Of a stretch of 64,000 nucleotides of DNA, positions 10,601 to 17,951 are shown in pieces. This stretch comes from an uncultured Aquimarina sp. (GTDB lineage Bacteria > Bacteroidota > Bacteroidia > Flavobacteriales > Flavobacteriaceae), in NCBI GenBank assembly GCA_947489685.1, contig CANLEM010000008.1:1-64000 (forward strand). The letters are read 5' to 3'. The notes below the pieces were generated by a model, which ran no database searches, was not told where the DNA came from, and saw nothing but the letters and a program-made list of their open reading frames with translations. A program made the translations under genes and the position numbers. Every line of letters begins with the position of its first letter. The first letter of the stretch is position 1.

Positions 10601-12897
10601 GAGCGTTGCAGTTTAGCGACACCTTTACTGGAACTTTATCCCGAGCTACAGGTGAAAATGTAGGTACATATGCGATCAACCAAGGAACCTTAAGTGCTGG
10701 TAGAAATTACATAATGACCTATGTTGGGAATGATCTTGCGATTGGACAAAGAGCTATCGAAGTTACCGCAGATGCATTAAACAAAATGTACGGAGATGCA
10801 GACCCTACACTAACCTATCAAATTACAAGTGGTTCATTAGCCTTTAGTGATACTTTTACAGGTAGTTTAATAAGAGTAACCGGAGAAAACTTAGGAAATT
10901 ATGCCATAAATCAAGGAACGATTGCATTGAATGCTAACTATAACCTAACTTATATAACTAATAATTTTACTATTGGTCAAAGAGTTATCGAGATTACGGC
11001 AGATGCGCAATCTAAAACGTATGGCGATGTAGATCCAGCACTTACCTACCAAATTACTTCCGGAAGTTTAATTACGGGAGATGTATTTACAGGTACTCTT
11101 ACTCGTATAACAGGTGAAAATGCAGGAAACTATGCTATCCAACAAGGAAGTATTGATATAAATGCTAACTATGCCATAAACTATATTAATAATGATCTTA
11201 CTATTAACCCAAGAACACTAGAAATTACAGCCGATACAAAAAGTAAGGTGTATGGTGATGCCGATCCGGCATTGACGTATCAACTTACCGCGGGTGCTTT
11301 ACAATTAGGAGATGCCTTATCTGGAAGTTTGTCAAGAATTGCAGGTGAAAATGTAGGAACTTATGCTATCCAACAAGGAAGTGTAACTGCAGGCAGTAAT
11401 TATGATTTAACTGTTGTATCAAATGATCTAACCATTGGTCAAAGAACTATTGAAATCACAGCAGAGGCCGCCGGTAAAATTTTTGGAAATGTAGATCCTG
11501 CACTTACCTATCAAATTACAAATGGATCTTTGGCAGGAAACGATACCTTTACAGGAAGTTTATCCAGAGTTGTCGGTGAAGATGTAGGAAACTATACCAT
11601 TAACCAAGGAAGTTTAAGTGCTGGTAACAACTATGCATTAAGCTATGTGGGTAATACCTTCACTATTGGTCAAGCATCACAAAATATTACATTTAATGCA
11701 CTAAGTGATGTTCAATTTGGTGATGCTAATTTCGATTTGAATGCTTTGGCTTCCTCTGGATTAACTGTAACCTATTCTAGTTCTAACCCAGCTGTAGCAA
11801 CAGTTTCAGGTAATACGGTAACAATAATAGGAATAGGTACAACTACAATTACAGCTTCTCAAGCGGGGAATGGAAATTACGCCCCTGCAACCGATGCATC
11901 ACAATTGTTAACAGTCATTAAAGGAGACCAGACCATTATGTTTGACCCATTGGCCGATGTACTTTCAGGTAGTGCTGATTTCAATTTAAATGCAACTGCT
12001 TCTTCTGGATTAGCAGTAACGTATACAAGTTCAAATCCAGCAGTCGCTACAGTTTCAGGAGGTACAGTTACTATAGTTGGTGTTGGAACAACAACTATCA
12101 CTGCCTCTCAAGCTGGGGATAATAACTGGAACATAGCAAACGATGTTGCTCAAGTGTTAACCGTTATTGAAGGATGCCCAATTGTAGATCTTCCTGCGGA
12201 TAACTTCCAGATACAAGCTGCCAGTGAAACATGTACTGATAAAAATAACGGAATTATCTCTATCCAAGCCATGCAAAGTTTAGACTATATTGCTACGATA
12301 AATAATCAAACGTATAGCTTCTCTTCTGATTTATTAGTGACCGACCTAGCACCAGGAACATATCCTGTATGTATTAGCATCAATGGATTTGCCAATTGTG
12401 AACAGTGTTTTGAATTAGTGATCGAAGAAGCTCCTATGCTTGATGGTAAAACTACCGTAAACGGTAACAATACTAACAAACAGGTATTTGTAGAAATCGA
12501 AACAGGTACTGCTCCTTTTACCGTTGCCATTAATGATGAAGTAATCGGTGAATTTGACACCAACAGTTTCTTGATCGATGCCAAAAATGGGGATAAGATT
12601 GAGGTGACATCAAGCGTAGCTTGTGAAGGAAAACTATCAACTACTATCGATTTATTCGATCAAATGACTGTATTCCCGAATCCTACTACAGCCAATGTCA
12701 CACTTACCTTACCAAAATTTGGAAGCAGTACATTAACCATCAGCATTCATAATGCTTTAGGAAACATGGTGTCTTCAAAAGTATATAGTGTTGTAGGTAG
12801 TAAAGTAGAATTGCCTATGGAAAGTCTACCTACAGGAATATACTTTGTAACTATCAACCAAGGAACATCAAGAACTTTTAAAATCATTAAAGAGTAA
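4648..12897 (+). CDS. Giant (2749 aa) secreted multi-domain protein: Fn3-like, MBG and Big-like repeats with T9SS sorting domain
   Basis: A signal peptide (MIKKRSLLLLFFLALGVNSIAQ, best start possibly ATG 4675) is followed by a ~150-residue domain resembling a pre-peptidase C-terminal fold (EVENNNTIGNA). Next come five Fn3-like units recognisable by TTYYYKVYTYS, most with a paired Cys (SNCQGY, DLCGGKY), then Ig-like segments. About twelve MBG-type units follow, with consensus RAIEITADAQSKTYGDADP and NVGTYAINQGTL, interrupted by two units of another MBG type (NDLVQTYDG) and Big-like units (SSDPSVATISGSTVTIVG). The C-terminus has a Cys-containing segment and a type A sorting domain (VFPNPTTANVTL, LPTGIYFVTI, FKIIKE). 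No catalytic domain was found. An adhesive or matrix role at the cell surface is inferred; MBG domains were first described in mucin-binding proteins. Confidence 0.9.
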   Translation: MKQCFKLPNMIKKRSLLLLFFLALGVNSIAQTFTEVENNNTIGNALASSQVRKYGPGNFEGTVSSSDSDFWVVSRKSDQATQIKLLVHTNYVGSPLSVDFRVWEYTGGNWGVSGSVVGTLKTSPNPGVFYYEVALNYQNNLNGSGISNNYYALEVFTTSATPINYSIPFNPSTSFPYCYELTVPTVTPTQVNDTDVTLNDLQIDMIDDRYYIVKFSATNSFTDFTDHYIQDQALPTEEATNSYSGSGEHIAYVGTDNGAVQSAMTMTNLQRNTTYYYKVYTYSNCQGYINYNNAGTPVTVTTCPGTTPSAGSVNSVSATSPTTATINTLGRPTGADTSIGYLVKFSDTNSFTPPTSGTTLPTASADYSGQTGEQVVYTGAVGSGAGTTDDINQVITGLQINTNYYVKVYTYDLCGGKYNFETTGSAVATTNYVCAAPLSAVTNINANATGTATMDISSFTPPSNTSQGTLAYVVKVSDTDSFTAPLSVPASSSTAYNTGTGGEQVVYVGSLASPNVSITGLAEITTYYVKVYAYNTCASTDYFETTGSTSVAITTCGTPTGNSELNSFREDLHWEFRLSPIISNVPVGVEGQVVKINTENSFTDITGALNTLPTADVNYSGSGEQVVLAGAFPEGQAFTTQNLLSNTQYFFKIYSYQECAGTYYFSNTSGVISTHTPGVTDKLASNAVINNFTGNAFTLASFTAAAAADNGLGIPKGYIIKMNTTNSFTPHSFRGPIPTPDADYKGGEQVVYFGASTTPNQVITGLTPDTTYYFTIYAYNDSGTPYFFNSYQQVGYEFSIVNNGSLIAPTITFNDVTVNANDANFNLNATSDSSGAINYRIIDNGGTDISLSGTNNATVTIGGKSGTVILEAYQEATATHQSAAKTMTLTINKELSSLGGGIFYQVNSGVTTVDMTSSLTSNSTGAYTFEIIGEALGYSVNGNLLNVNNVAGSIIIKVTQAADANYEETVKYFSTLFFNAGFSPKTTMAHNLFDFSLDMGESRTIETALNFSGVNTTYSIVDDGGTGSTVSGNIFTAGTPGTVTLRAFAPESSLYLASTKDVTIAVTGTLSQTITFNSISAKTYGGANFDLTATSDSGLAITYASSDPSVATISGSTVTIVGNGTTTITASQAGSAIYDPAIDVTQDLMVSKRAIEITADAVSKAYGDTDNLTYQITSGSLAGSDTFTGSLARVTGEDIGTYAINQGTLALTSNYNLSYVGANLSITAKPIEVTVDAGQSKELGAADPIFTYTITNGNLIGSDTFTGVLGRNAGETAGTYPITQGTLALNANYNLSFVSNTFEITKTAASVIINDLVQTYDGIAKPVSVTTNPVGLTVDITYDGATTVPTNAGDYTVVATINDPNYQGSATETLTITKATAIITINDLAQTYDGTTKPVSIVTTPNGLTVDVTYNGGTTVPTDAGSYAVVTTINDANYQGTSSETLTVNKADQAITFGALTGVTYGDVFNVTATSSSGLPVSFASSDASAATISGNEVTVIRVFSVSIIASQAGNSNYNAATNVIQSLSVSRKDLTVRPDVTTIEYGLLADASASTPVIVSGLVNGDTANDLSGTGLANVVYFDGSTTPRDVGNYVNGARINAIGAVPYSSSNYNFLYTFSPIEIVPREVTVTANAGQSKAYGDADPTLVYTVTPLPTTGTSLYNFNTFALSGNLARVAGENVGTYAINQGTLDATTANYNVTFVSNDFEITARAIEITSDAQSKTYGDADPTFTYQITSGTLAGSDTIIGILERTAGENVGTYALTQGTLGINSNYAISFVSSDLTINPRAIEVTAEAKTKIYGDADPTLTYQITNGSLAFSDAFTGALDRASGQAQGNYAINQGTLSLGANYDLTFVPGNLFIDYRFIRVIPAAPISKTYGDADPDLTWPYIITQGSLAFDDTLETYGTFRSPGENIGRYQIRGLSALFTSNNGGESSYSITFTNGGSVSLDITARAIEITADAQSKAYGDADPVLSYQITNGALQFSDTFTGTLSRATGENVGTYAINQGTLSAGRNYIMTYVGNDLAIGQRAIEVTADALNKMYGDADPTLTYQITSGSLAFSDTFTGSLIRVTGENLGNYAINQGTIALNANYNLTYITNNFTIGQRVIEITADAQSKTYGDVDPALTYQITSGSLITGDVFTGTLTRITGENAGNYAIQQGSIDINANYAINYINNDLTINPRTLEITADTKSKVYGDADPALTYQLTAGALQLGDALSGSLSRIAGENVGTYAIQQGSVTAGSNYDLTVVSNDLTIGQRTIEITAEAAGKIFGNVDPALTYQITNGSLAGNDTFTGSLSRVVGEDVGNYTINQGSLSAGNNYALSYVGNTFTIGQASQNITFNALSDVQFGDANFDLNALASSGLTVTYSSSNPAVATVSGNTVTIIGIGTTTITASQAGNGNYAPATDASQLLTVIKGDQTIMFDPLADVLSGSADFNLNATASSGLAVTYTSSNPAVATVSGGTVTIVGVGTTTITASQAGDNNWNIANDVAQVLTVIEGCPIVDLPADNFQIQAASETCTDKNNGIISIQAMQSLDYIATINNQTYSFSSDLLVTDLAPGTYPVCISINGFANCEQCFELVIEEAPMLDGKTTVNGNNTNKQVFVEIETGTAPFTVAINDEVIGEFDTNSFLIDAKNGDKIEVTSSVACEGKLSTTIDLFDQMTVFPNPTTANVTLTLPKFGSSTLTISIHNALGNMVSSKVYSVVGSKVELPMESLPTGIYFVTINQGTSRTFKIIKE
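8101..11670 (+). repeat. Degenerate MBG-domain repeat array within the giant T9SS gene
   Basis: About twelve units of roughly 75-90 codons, best recognised by the YGDADP motif (SKAYGDADP, TKIYGDADP, NKMYGDADP, SKVYGDADP). Units differ at the DNA level, so this is an old, diverged array, unlike the nearly identical 114-bp repeats of the adhesin at the left edge. Confidence 0.8.
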
Positions 12898-12904
12898 ATC
12901 TATC

Positions 12905-12933
12905 AAATCCCTGCCTTTGAGAGGCAGGGATTT
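12905..12933 (+). terminator. Hairpin after the giant T9SS gene
   Basis: AAATCCCTGCCT and AGGCAGGGATTT form a 12-bp perfect stem, followed by TAATTACACTTTT. It lies 7 bp after the stop codon. Confidence 0.7.
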
Positions 12934-12962
12934 AATTACACTTTTAATCAAAATATAAAACC

Positions 12963-13661
12963 ATGAAAAAAATATATGTAACCTTAATAACATCAATTTT
13001 ACTACTGGCCTGCAGCGGTGAAGATGATAATTCTATACGCATTGAAACTTTAAATATCGATGTGATTCCGACTATTCCAAGTTTAGTGTATCCTACAAAC
13101 AACTTGACATGCACTAATTTCAACTTAAATTTTGAGTGGGATCCTGCTACGTCTACAATAACAAACACATTTACCTATGTTATCGAAATTTCTACACAAT
13201 TGACATTCGATCAAATATTATTTTCAGCAAATACAACACAAACCACTGTAGCGTTCACTCTCGAAAAAGGAACAACGTATTTTTGGAGAATCAAAGCGAT
13301 GGATAATAATGGAAACGAAAGTTCATATTCTACGGTTCAATCTTTTTTTACAGAACCAGATCCAGGGATCAATACCATTCCTTTTGCTCCAGAGTTGATA
13401 TCTCCAGCATTAAGGTCTACGGTAACAGGAGGTAATACAAGCTTAAACTGGAACGCAACTGATATCGATGGAGATTCGTTGGTTTATGATGTATATTTTG
13501 GAGAAACCAACCCTCCTACTCTACTAACAGAAAACCTAGAAACCTCATCAATACATGTAAACCTATCACCAAATACCGAATATTATTGGAGAGTGGTTGT
13601 AAAAGATGACAAACAAGGAGTTGCCATTGGGCAAGTTTGGAATTTTACATCAGACCAATAA
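12963..13661 (+). CDS. Surface lipoprotein with two Fn3-like domains
   Basis: The N-terminus MKKIYVTLITSILLLACSGEDDN has a lipobox ending at Cys18, followed by an acidic stretch of the kind Bacteroidota use to export lipoproteins to the cell surface. Two ~100-residue Fn3-like domains follow: PTIPSLVYPTNN...TTYFWRIKAMDNNGNES and FAPELISPALRST...NTEYYWRVVVKDDKQG. There is no enzyme motif. It sits 65 bp after the giant MBG protein, past a hairpin, so co-transcription is possible but not shown. A binding role at the cell surface is inferred. Confidence 0.8.
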   Translation: MKKIYVTLITSILLLACSGEDDNSIRIETLNIDVIPTIPSLVYPTNNLTCTNFNLNFEWDPATSTITNTFTYVIEISTQLTFDQILFSANTTQTTVAFTLEKGTTYFWRIKAMDNNGNESSYSTVQSFFTEPDPGINTIPFAPELISPALRSTVTGGNTSLNWNATDIDGDSLVYDVYFGETNPPTLLTENLETSSIHVNLSPNTEYYWRVVVKDDKQGVAIGQVWNFTSDQ

Positions 13662-13673
13662 GGGGGGAGTATT

Positions 13674-13701
13674 AAGGGAGGAAGTTTTTCCTCCCTTTTT
13701 C
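13674..13701. terminator. Bidirectional terminator between the lipoprotein and permease genes
   Basis: AAGGGAGGA and TCCTCCCTT form a 9-bp stem with T tracts on both strands. It lies between two convergent genes ending at 13661 and 13710. Confidence 0.8.
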
Positions 13702-13709
13702 ATTTTTTA

Positions 13710-14951
13710 TCACTCAAATCTAATCGATTTGGTAGGTGAGATTTTAGAAACTATATATGAGGGAATCAAGAGCATAATCATACAAAGAACCATCGTTCCT
13801 GCATTTAATAGTATAACATACCCGATATCAATATATACAGGAGCTGTGCTCACATAATACGTTTCTGGGTTTAAACCAACAACTCCGTACTTTTGCTGAA
13901 GTAACAACAATCCAATTCCTATAAGGTTTCCCCAAAATAGCCCAATCAAAATTAGGTACCCAGCATTGTATAAAAATATCTTTCTAATACTCCAATCTGT
14001 GGTCCCTAAAGCTTTGAGTATACCTATCATAGGAGTTTTTTCTAAAATCAATACGAGTAAAGCAGTAATCATATTGATTCCTGCCACCAAAATGATAATA
14101 CCTATTATTCCGATAATATTAAGGTCAAAGAGTTTAAGCCATTCAAAAATTGTTGCATATTTTAAGGTAATCGTCTGGCTATCCAGAGTAGATGGTACAT
14201 TTTCATATATCTGTTGCCCTTTTTCATCTATTTTATCAAAATCATCAATAAACACTTCAAAATTTCCAACCTCATCTGGTTTCCACTTATTCATACGTTG
14301 CACATGTCGTATATCTGCAAATAGGTAGGTTTCATCAAATTCCTGAAATCCTGAATTGTAAATACCCACAATTTTAAAAGCACGAATATTGGGTTGCGAA
14401 TTGGAGGATGAATTTTTCTTCAAAAAATAAGTAATTGCCTTATCCCCTATTTTTAACCCAAGGCGATTTGCAAAATAAGATGACAATAAAATTTCATCAT
14501 TCACTTTATCTTCAAAATTAGGAATTCGCCCCTCAACGATATATTCTTTAAAATAATCCCAATTATAATCCTTACCTATTCCTTTTACCACTACACCATC
14601 AAAATCTGTCTCTGTTCGGATCAAGCCAATTTTGGTGGCAACACCTTGTAAATGTTGAATTCCTTCTACTTCTTCAAACTCTGGATAGAAGTCCTGATTA
14701 GTGGTTATAGGAATCAAAGATTCTACACTACTATTGTTATCAAAACTAGAAATTAAGACATGCCCGTTAAAGGCAGCAACTTTTTCCCGAATTTTGCGTT
14801 GTAGACCTATACCCGTAGCAACAGTGATAAGCATCATGATCATACCAATGGCAATAGCCGAAATAGCAATTTTTGTGATAGGAGTCAAAATGCTACTTTT
14901 ATGTTCCTTACCTTTGATGAGGCGTTTAGCGATAAAATACTCGAAATTCAA
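13710..14951 (-). CDS. LolC/LolE-type (FtsX/MacB superfamily) ABC transporter permease
   Basis: 413 residues, the usual size for LolC/E permeases. One N-terminal membrane helix (KIAISAIAIGMIMMLITVAT) is followed by a ~230-residue periplasmic MacB-type domain and three C-terminal helices (GIIGIIILVAGINMITALLV, YLILIGLFWGNLIGIGLLLL, ILLNAGTMVLCMIMLLIPSY). Family members use a partner ATPase to move lipoproteins or other substrates out of the inner membrane; no ATPase gene is adjacent. The start codon is only 8 bp from the start of the divergent NamZ-like gene, so the two share or overlap promoter DNA. The exact substrate cannot be read from the sequence. Confidence 0.85.
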   Translation of the reverse strand: MNFEYFIAKRLIKGKEHKSSILTPITKIAISAIAIGMIMMLITVATGIGLQRKIREKVAAFNGHVLISSFDNNSSVESLIPITTNQDFYPEFEEVEGIQHLQGVATKIGLIRTETDFDGVVVKGIGKDYNWDYFKEYIVEGRIPNFEDKVNDEILLSSYFANRLGLKIGDKAITYFLKKNSSSNSQPNIRAFKIVGIYNSGFQEFDETYLFADIRHVQRMNKWKPDEVGNFEVFIDDFDKIDEKGQQIYENVPSTLDSQTITLKYATIFEWLKLFDLNIIGIIGIIILVAGINMITALLVLILEKTPMIGILKALGTTDWSIRKIFLYNAGYLILIGLFWGNLIGIGLLLLQQKYGVVGLNPETYYVSTAPVYIDIGYVILLNAGTMVLCMIMLLIPSYIVSKISPTKSIRFE

Positions 14952-14959
14952 GCTTTACT

Positions 14960-16237
14960 ATGATTTTTATTAGAAATGCATTCAAAAATACATTTTTATT
15001 CCTTTCTCTGATTTTTATTTCCTGTATAAGTGGAATAAAAACAACTTCTGGGGCTTCTTTAGACCATAAAAAACCAATATCCGAGCAATATATTGTTCAG
15101 GATACCACAAAAACTAAAGTTGACATAATTACCGGAGCCAATCAAACATTGGATTATATTCCCTTATTAGAAAATAAAAATGTGGCCATTGTAGGAAATC
15201 AAACTACAGTAATTTTTAAAGATAATATAGCCAATCAAAATTATGTGCATTTGGTAGATTCATTACTTTCCAAAAACATTAAAATCAAAAAAGTTTTTGC
15301 CCCCGAGCATGGTTTTAGAGGTAAGGCTGATGCAGGAGAATTAGTTGCCGACGGCAAAGATATTAAAACAGGGCTACCTATTTTTTCATTACATGGCAAA
15401 GACAAAAAACCATCTAAAGAAGAATTATCAGGTATAGATATTGTGGTTTTTGACATCCAAGATGTTGGTGTTCGGTTTTACACCTATATCTCGACATTAC
15501 ATTATGTGATGCAGGCGTGTGCAGAAAATAATATTCCTATGCTTATTTTAGACAGACCAAATCCCAATGCTCATTATATTGATGGTCCGACTATGGAACC
15601 TGAGCATACCAGTTTTTTGGGAGTACATCCTATACCTTTGGTACATGGTATGACTATTGGAGAATATGCCAAAATGGTAAATGGCGAAGGTTGGTTAGGT
15701 GATGGTTTAAAATGTGATATCACTATTATACCCATTAAAAATTATACACACGATACTTTTTACAGTCTGCCCATACGCCCATCTCCAAACTTACCTAATG
15801 ATATTGCCATTAATTTATATCCTAGTCTTGGTTTTTTTGAAGGTACTACAGTAAATGCAGGGCGTGGTACAGAAACACAATTTCAAATTTATGGTTCACC
15901 GGACCTTTCTATAGACAAATACGACTTTGCCTATATTCCTAAACCCAATTTTGGTGCCAAATATCCTAAACATCGTGGCGAAGTTTGTTATGGGAACAAT
16001 CTTGAAAAAACAAAACGGTTAAGTGCCATAAACTTATGGTGGCTAGTTAATGCTTATAAAAACTCGAACAACAAAGAAAAGTTTTTTAATACGAAATCTT
16101 TTACACTCCATGCCGGAACAAAAAAACTACAACAACAAATTGAAGAAGGTATAAGTGTAACCGAAATTAAAAAATCCTGGAGTGAAGGTCATAGAGCATA
16201 TAAAGAAAAGCGTAAAAAGTATTTATTATACAAATAA
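14960..16237 (+). CDS. namZ: NamZ-like exo-beta-N-acetylmuramidase (DUF1343), lipoprotein
   Basis: 425 residues. The N-terminal hydrophobic stretch ends LIFISCISG, a likely lipobox. The body matches the DUF1343/NamZ family: NKNVAIVGNQT, the FAPEHGFRGKADAGE motif, DIVVFDIQDVGVRFYTYIST, LDRPNP, and VNAGRGTETQFQIYG. NamZ enzymes remove terminal N-acetylmuramic acid from peptidoglycan fragments; family members in flavobacteria are usually exported. The catalytic Glu/His in PEHGFRG are present, so activity is plausible. It diverges from the permease gene with 8 bp between starts. The gene symbol follows family membership only. Confidence 0.85.
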   Translation: MIFIRNAFKNTFLFLSLIFISCISGIKTTSGASLDHKKPISEQYIVQDTTKTKVDIITGANQTLDYIPLLENKNVAIVGNQTTVIFKDNIANQNYVHLVDSLLSKNIKIKKVFAPEHGFRGKADAGELVADGKDIKTGLPIFSLHGKDKKPSKEELSGIDIVVFDIQDVGVRFYTYISTLHYVMQACAENNIPMLILDRPNPNAHYIDGPTMEPEHTSFLGVHPIPLVHGMTIGEYAKMVNGEGWLGDGLKCDITIIPIKNYTHDTFYSLPIRPSPNLPNDIAINLYPSLGFFEGTTVNAGRGTETQFQIYGSPDLSIDKYDFAYIPKPNFGAKYPKHRGEVCYGNNLEKTKRLSAINLWWLVNAYKNSNNKEKFFNTKSFTLHAGTKKLQQQIEEGISVTEIKKSWSEGHRAYKEKRKKYLLYK

Positions 16238-16515
16238 TCATGTAATTACTTCTTTTATTTTTTTGACAATATTATAAGCGACAAGGCAGATAATTACACT
16301 TTTCAAAGTTAAGTTCGAGATGTCAGATTTTTTTGTATCCACATGCGGAAAATCATGAGATATTTTAGGCCCTACCTCATAAATCGAAGAATAGTAATCT
16401 GCCAACACAAAAAATGTGCAAGGCATGTGATGTAATATCAAATCTCCTTCTTCATCTCTCTTTAAAAATTGATCCTCTTTTTTTGTGGTTTTATTCTAAA
16501 AAACTTTGAGATGGG
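16238..16515 (-). pseudogene. Decayed partial copy of the YkgJ-type cysteine-cluster gene
   Basis: On the - strand this reads as a diverged copy of the C-terminal half of the intact gene at 17433-17921: RDEEGDLILHHMPCTF against RDEEGDLVLQQVPCTF, SSIYEVGPKISHDFPH against CSIYEVRPKACHEFPH, and SNLTLKSVIICLVAYNIV against SHLTLKNVAICPAAYNIV. The Cys residues equivalent to 113 and 123 are now Ser. The segment matching KFEEQYLRR (about 16460-16480) is one base shorter, which breaks the frame. The N-terminal half with the CxxCxxCC cluster is absent. Similarity fades near 16515. It begins immediately after the namZ stop codon. Confidence 0.75.
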
Positions 16516-16673
16516 ATCACCTTGTTTTTTGACATTAGTAATAATATATCATCAACAAATGGTATTATTTCCTATATAAAAACTCATATTTGTCTATATT
16601 TTGTATTGTTAATTACTCATACCATATAAGTGTGTCTAACTAATTATTAATAAACATAGCTAAATCAACTATT

Positions 16674-17357
16674 ATGAAAACAAAAATCTTAATTTTATTA
16701 AGTGCATTTGCCCTAGTTTTTTCTACAGCAGCTCAGGCTCAAAAATTAAAAAAGTTTGGAGGTCTTACTGAAAAGAAGATCGGTCCTAAAACTATTAAAG
16801 TACCCTATACCGATGTAGTATCGTACTTAGGATATGCAGCTCCAGGTAACGAAGACGAGGTAAAAGAGGGAAAAAAATTCTATTACATCTATGTTTGGGT
16901 TCCTGCTGTGGCTCCAGAACTTGGTGTTAGAATGATGTCTCCTGTAGGTAAAACTAAAGTAAAAGGAGCAACTGAAGCTACTGCATATACAGAAAATGCT
17001 GGATCTAGCGACTTTTTTGATACTTACATTACTTTAGAACGTTCTGATATTATAAGTAAAGATAAAATTAGTGAAGATGCCGTTAAAACGGCTAACTGGA
17101 CTACATTAGCTAAAAATGACGACAGTAGCGAAATGCCAAAACAACCTAGTGGAAGTAGCTATAACTCTCTTTTAAGATATAAAAGTGAAGCTAGCGATCC
17201 TTTAAAAGCATTAACTGTTGGTCTATACAGAATCGGATTTACCACCTACAAAACTGGTGAAGTAAAAGGTACATTCTTGGCACAAGTTGCGGCTCCTATC
17301 AAATTACCAGGAGTAGTAATGGCAAAAACTATCGAAGACTTAAAAAAAGGATTATAA
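16674..17357 (+). CDS. Secreted LipL32-like protein
   Basis: 227 residues with a signal peptide MKTKILILLSAFALVFSTAAQAQ but no lipobox Cys. From memory, the body follows the leptospiral surface lipoprotein LipL32 along its length: FYYIYVWVPAVAPELGVRMM (LipL32 has YYLYVWIPAVIAEMGVRMI), FFDTYITLERSDI (WFDTWIRVERMSAI), YNSLLRYKS (YNSLTRIKI), and GLYRIGFTTYKTGEVKGTF (GLYRISFTTYKPGEVKGSF). LipL32 folds as a jelly-roll and binds calcium and matrix proteins; its physiological role is unsettled. Here the protein should be periplasmic or outer-membrane-associated without a lipid anchor. It is flanked by a decayed and an intact ykgJ copy and followed by a strong terminator, so it appears to be a single-gene unit. 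Confidence 0.8.
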   Translation: MKTKILILLSAFALVFSTAAQAQKLKKFGGLTEKKIGPKTIKVPYTDVVSYLGYAAPGNEDEVKEGKKFYYIYVWVPAVAPELGVRMMSPVGKTKVKGATEATAYTENAGSSDFFDTYITLERSDIISKDKISEDAVKTANWTTLAKNDDSSEMPKQPSGSSYNSLLRYKSEASDPLKALTVGLYRIGFTTYKTGEVKGTFLAQVAAPIKLPGVVMAKTIEDLKKGL

Positions 17358-17395
17358 TAATCCGAATTAACGAATAAAAGACACACTTCCAAATT

Positions 17396-17429
17396 ATTCC
17401 TATGCCTTATACAAGGTATAGGAATTTTT
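17396..17429. terminator. Terminator between the LipL32-like gene and ykgJ
   Basis: ATTCCTATGCCTT pairs with AAGGTATAGGAAT (one G-U), followed by TTTTT. The two genes converge on it, so it may serve both. Confidence 0.8.
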
Positions 17430-17432
17430 GTA

Positions 17433-17921
17433 TTACAACGCAGTTTTCATCTTCTCTACTATGTTATATGCCGCTGGACAAATAGCCACATTTTTTAATG
17501 TAAGATGAGATATTTGTTGAAATTTCTTTCGATCGGTATGCGGAAACTCATGGCATGCCTTAGGTCTTACCTCATAAATAGAACAATAATTATCCGCACC
17601 TAAAAATGTACAAGGCACTTGTTGTAGCACCAAATCTCCTTCTTCATCTCTTCTTAAATACTGTTCTTCAAACTTTTGAGGTTTTATTTTAAAGAATTTA
17701 GAAATACGCTCAACATCCTTATCTGTAAATAAAGGCCCAGTTGTCTTACAACAATTTGCACACGTTAAGCAATCTGTTCGTTCAAATTCATTCTCATGCA
17801 ATTCTTGCATGATATGATCTAGTCTCTTTGGTGTTTTCTTTTTGAGCCTGGCAAAGAACTTTTTGTTTTCGTTATGTTTATCTTTGGCCAGTCGCGGCAA
17901 TTGATCTATGAATTCTTGCAT
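17433..17921 (-). CDS. YkgJ-family cysteine-cluster protein
   Basis: 162 residues. The putative metal or Fe-S ligands are C51-x2-C54-x2-C57-C58 (CLTCANCC) plus C104, C113, C123 and C148 in PCTFLGADNYCSIYEVRPKACHEFPH and AICPAAYN. Members of this family (UPF0153/YkgJ) are thought to bind zinc or an Fe-S cluster; their function is not established. A decayed paralogous fragment lies 0.9 kb away on the same strand. The gene is divergent from the methyltransferase gene, with only 30 bp between their starts. Confidence 0.85.
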   Translation of the reverse strand: MQEFIDQLPRLAKDKHNENKKFFARLKKKTPKRLDHIMQELHENEFERTDCLTCANCCKTTGPLFTDKDVERISKFFKIKPQKFEEQYLRRDEEGDLVLQQVPCTFLGADNYCSIYEVRPKACHEFPHTDRKKFQQISHLTLKNVAICPAAYNIVEKMKTAL

Positions 17922-17951
17922 AATGGCAAAATTACAATTTACAAGTTACCT

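Noticed and set aside
13606..13857. Open frame of 83 codons overlapping the lipoprotein end and permease end
   Set aside because: It runs through the bidirectional terminator at 13674 and overlaps two better-supported genes in other frames.
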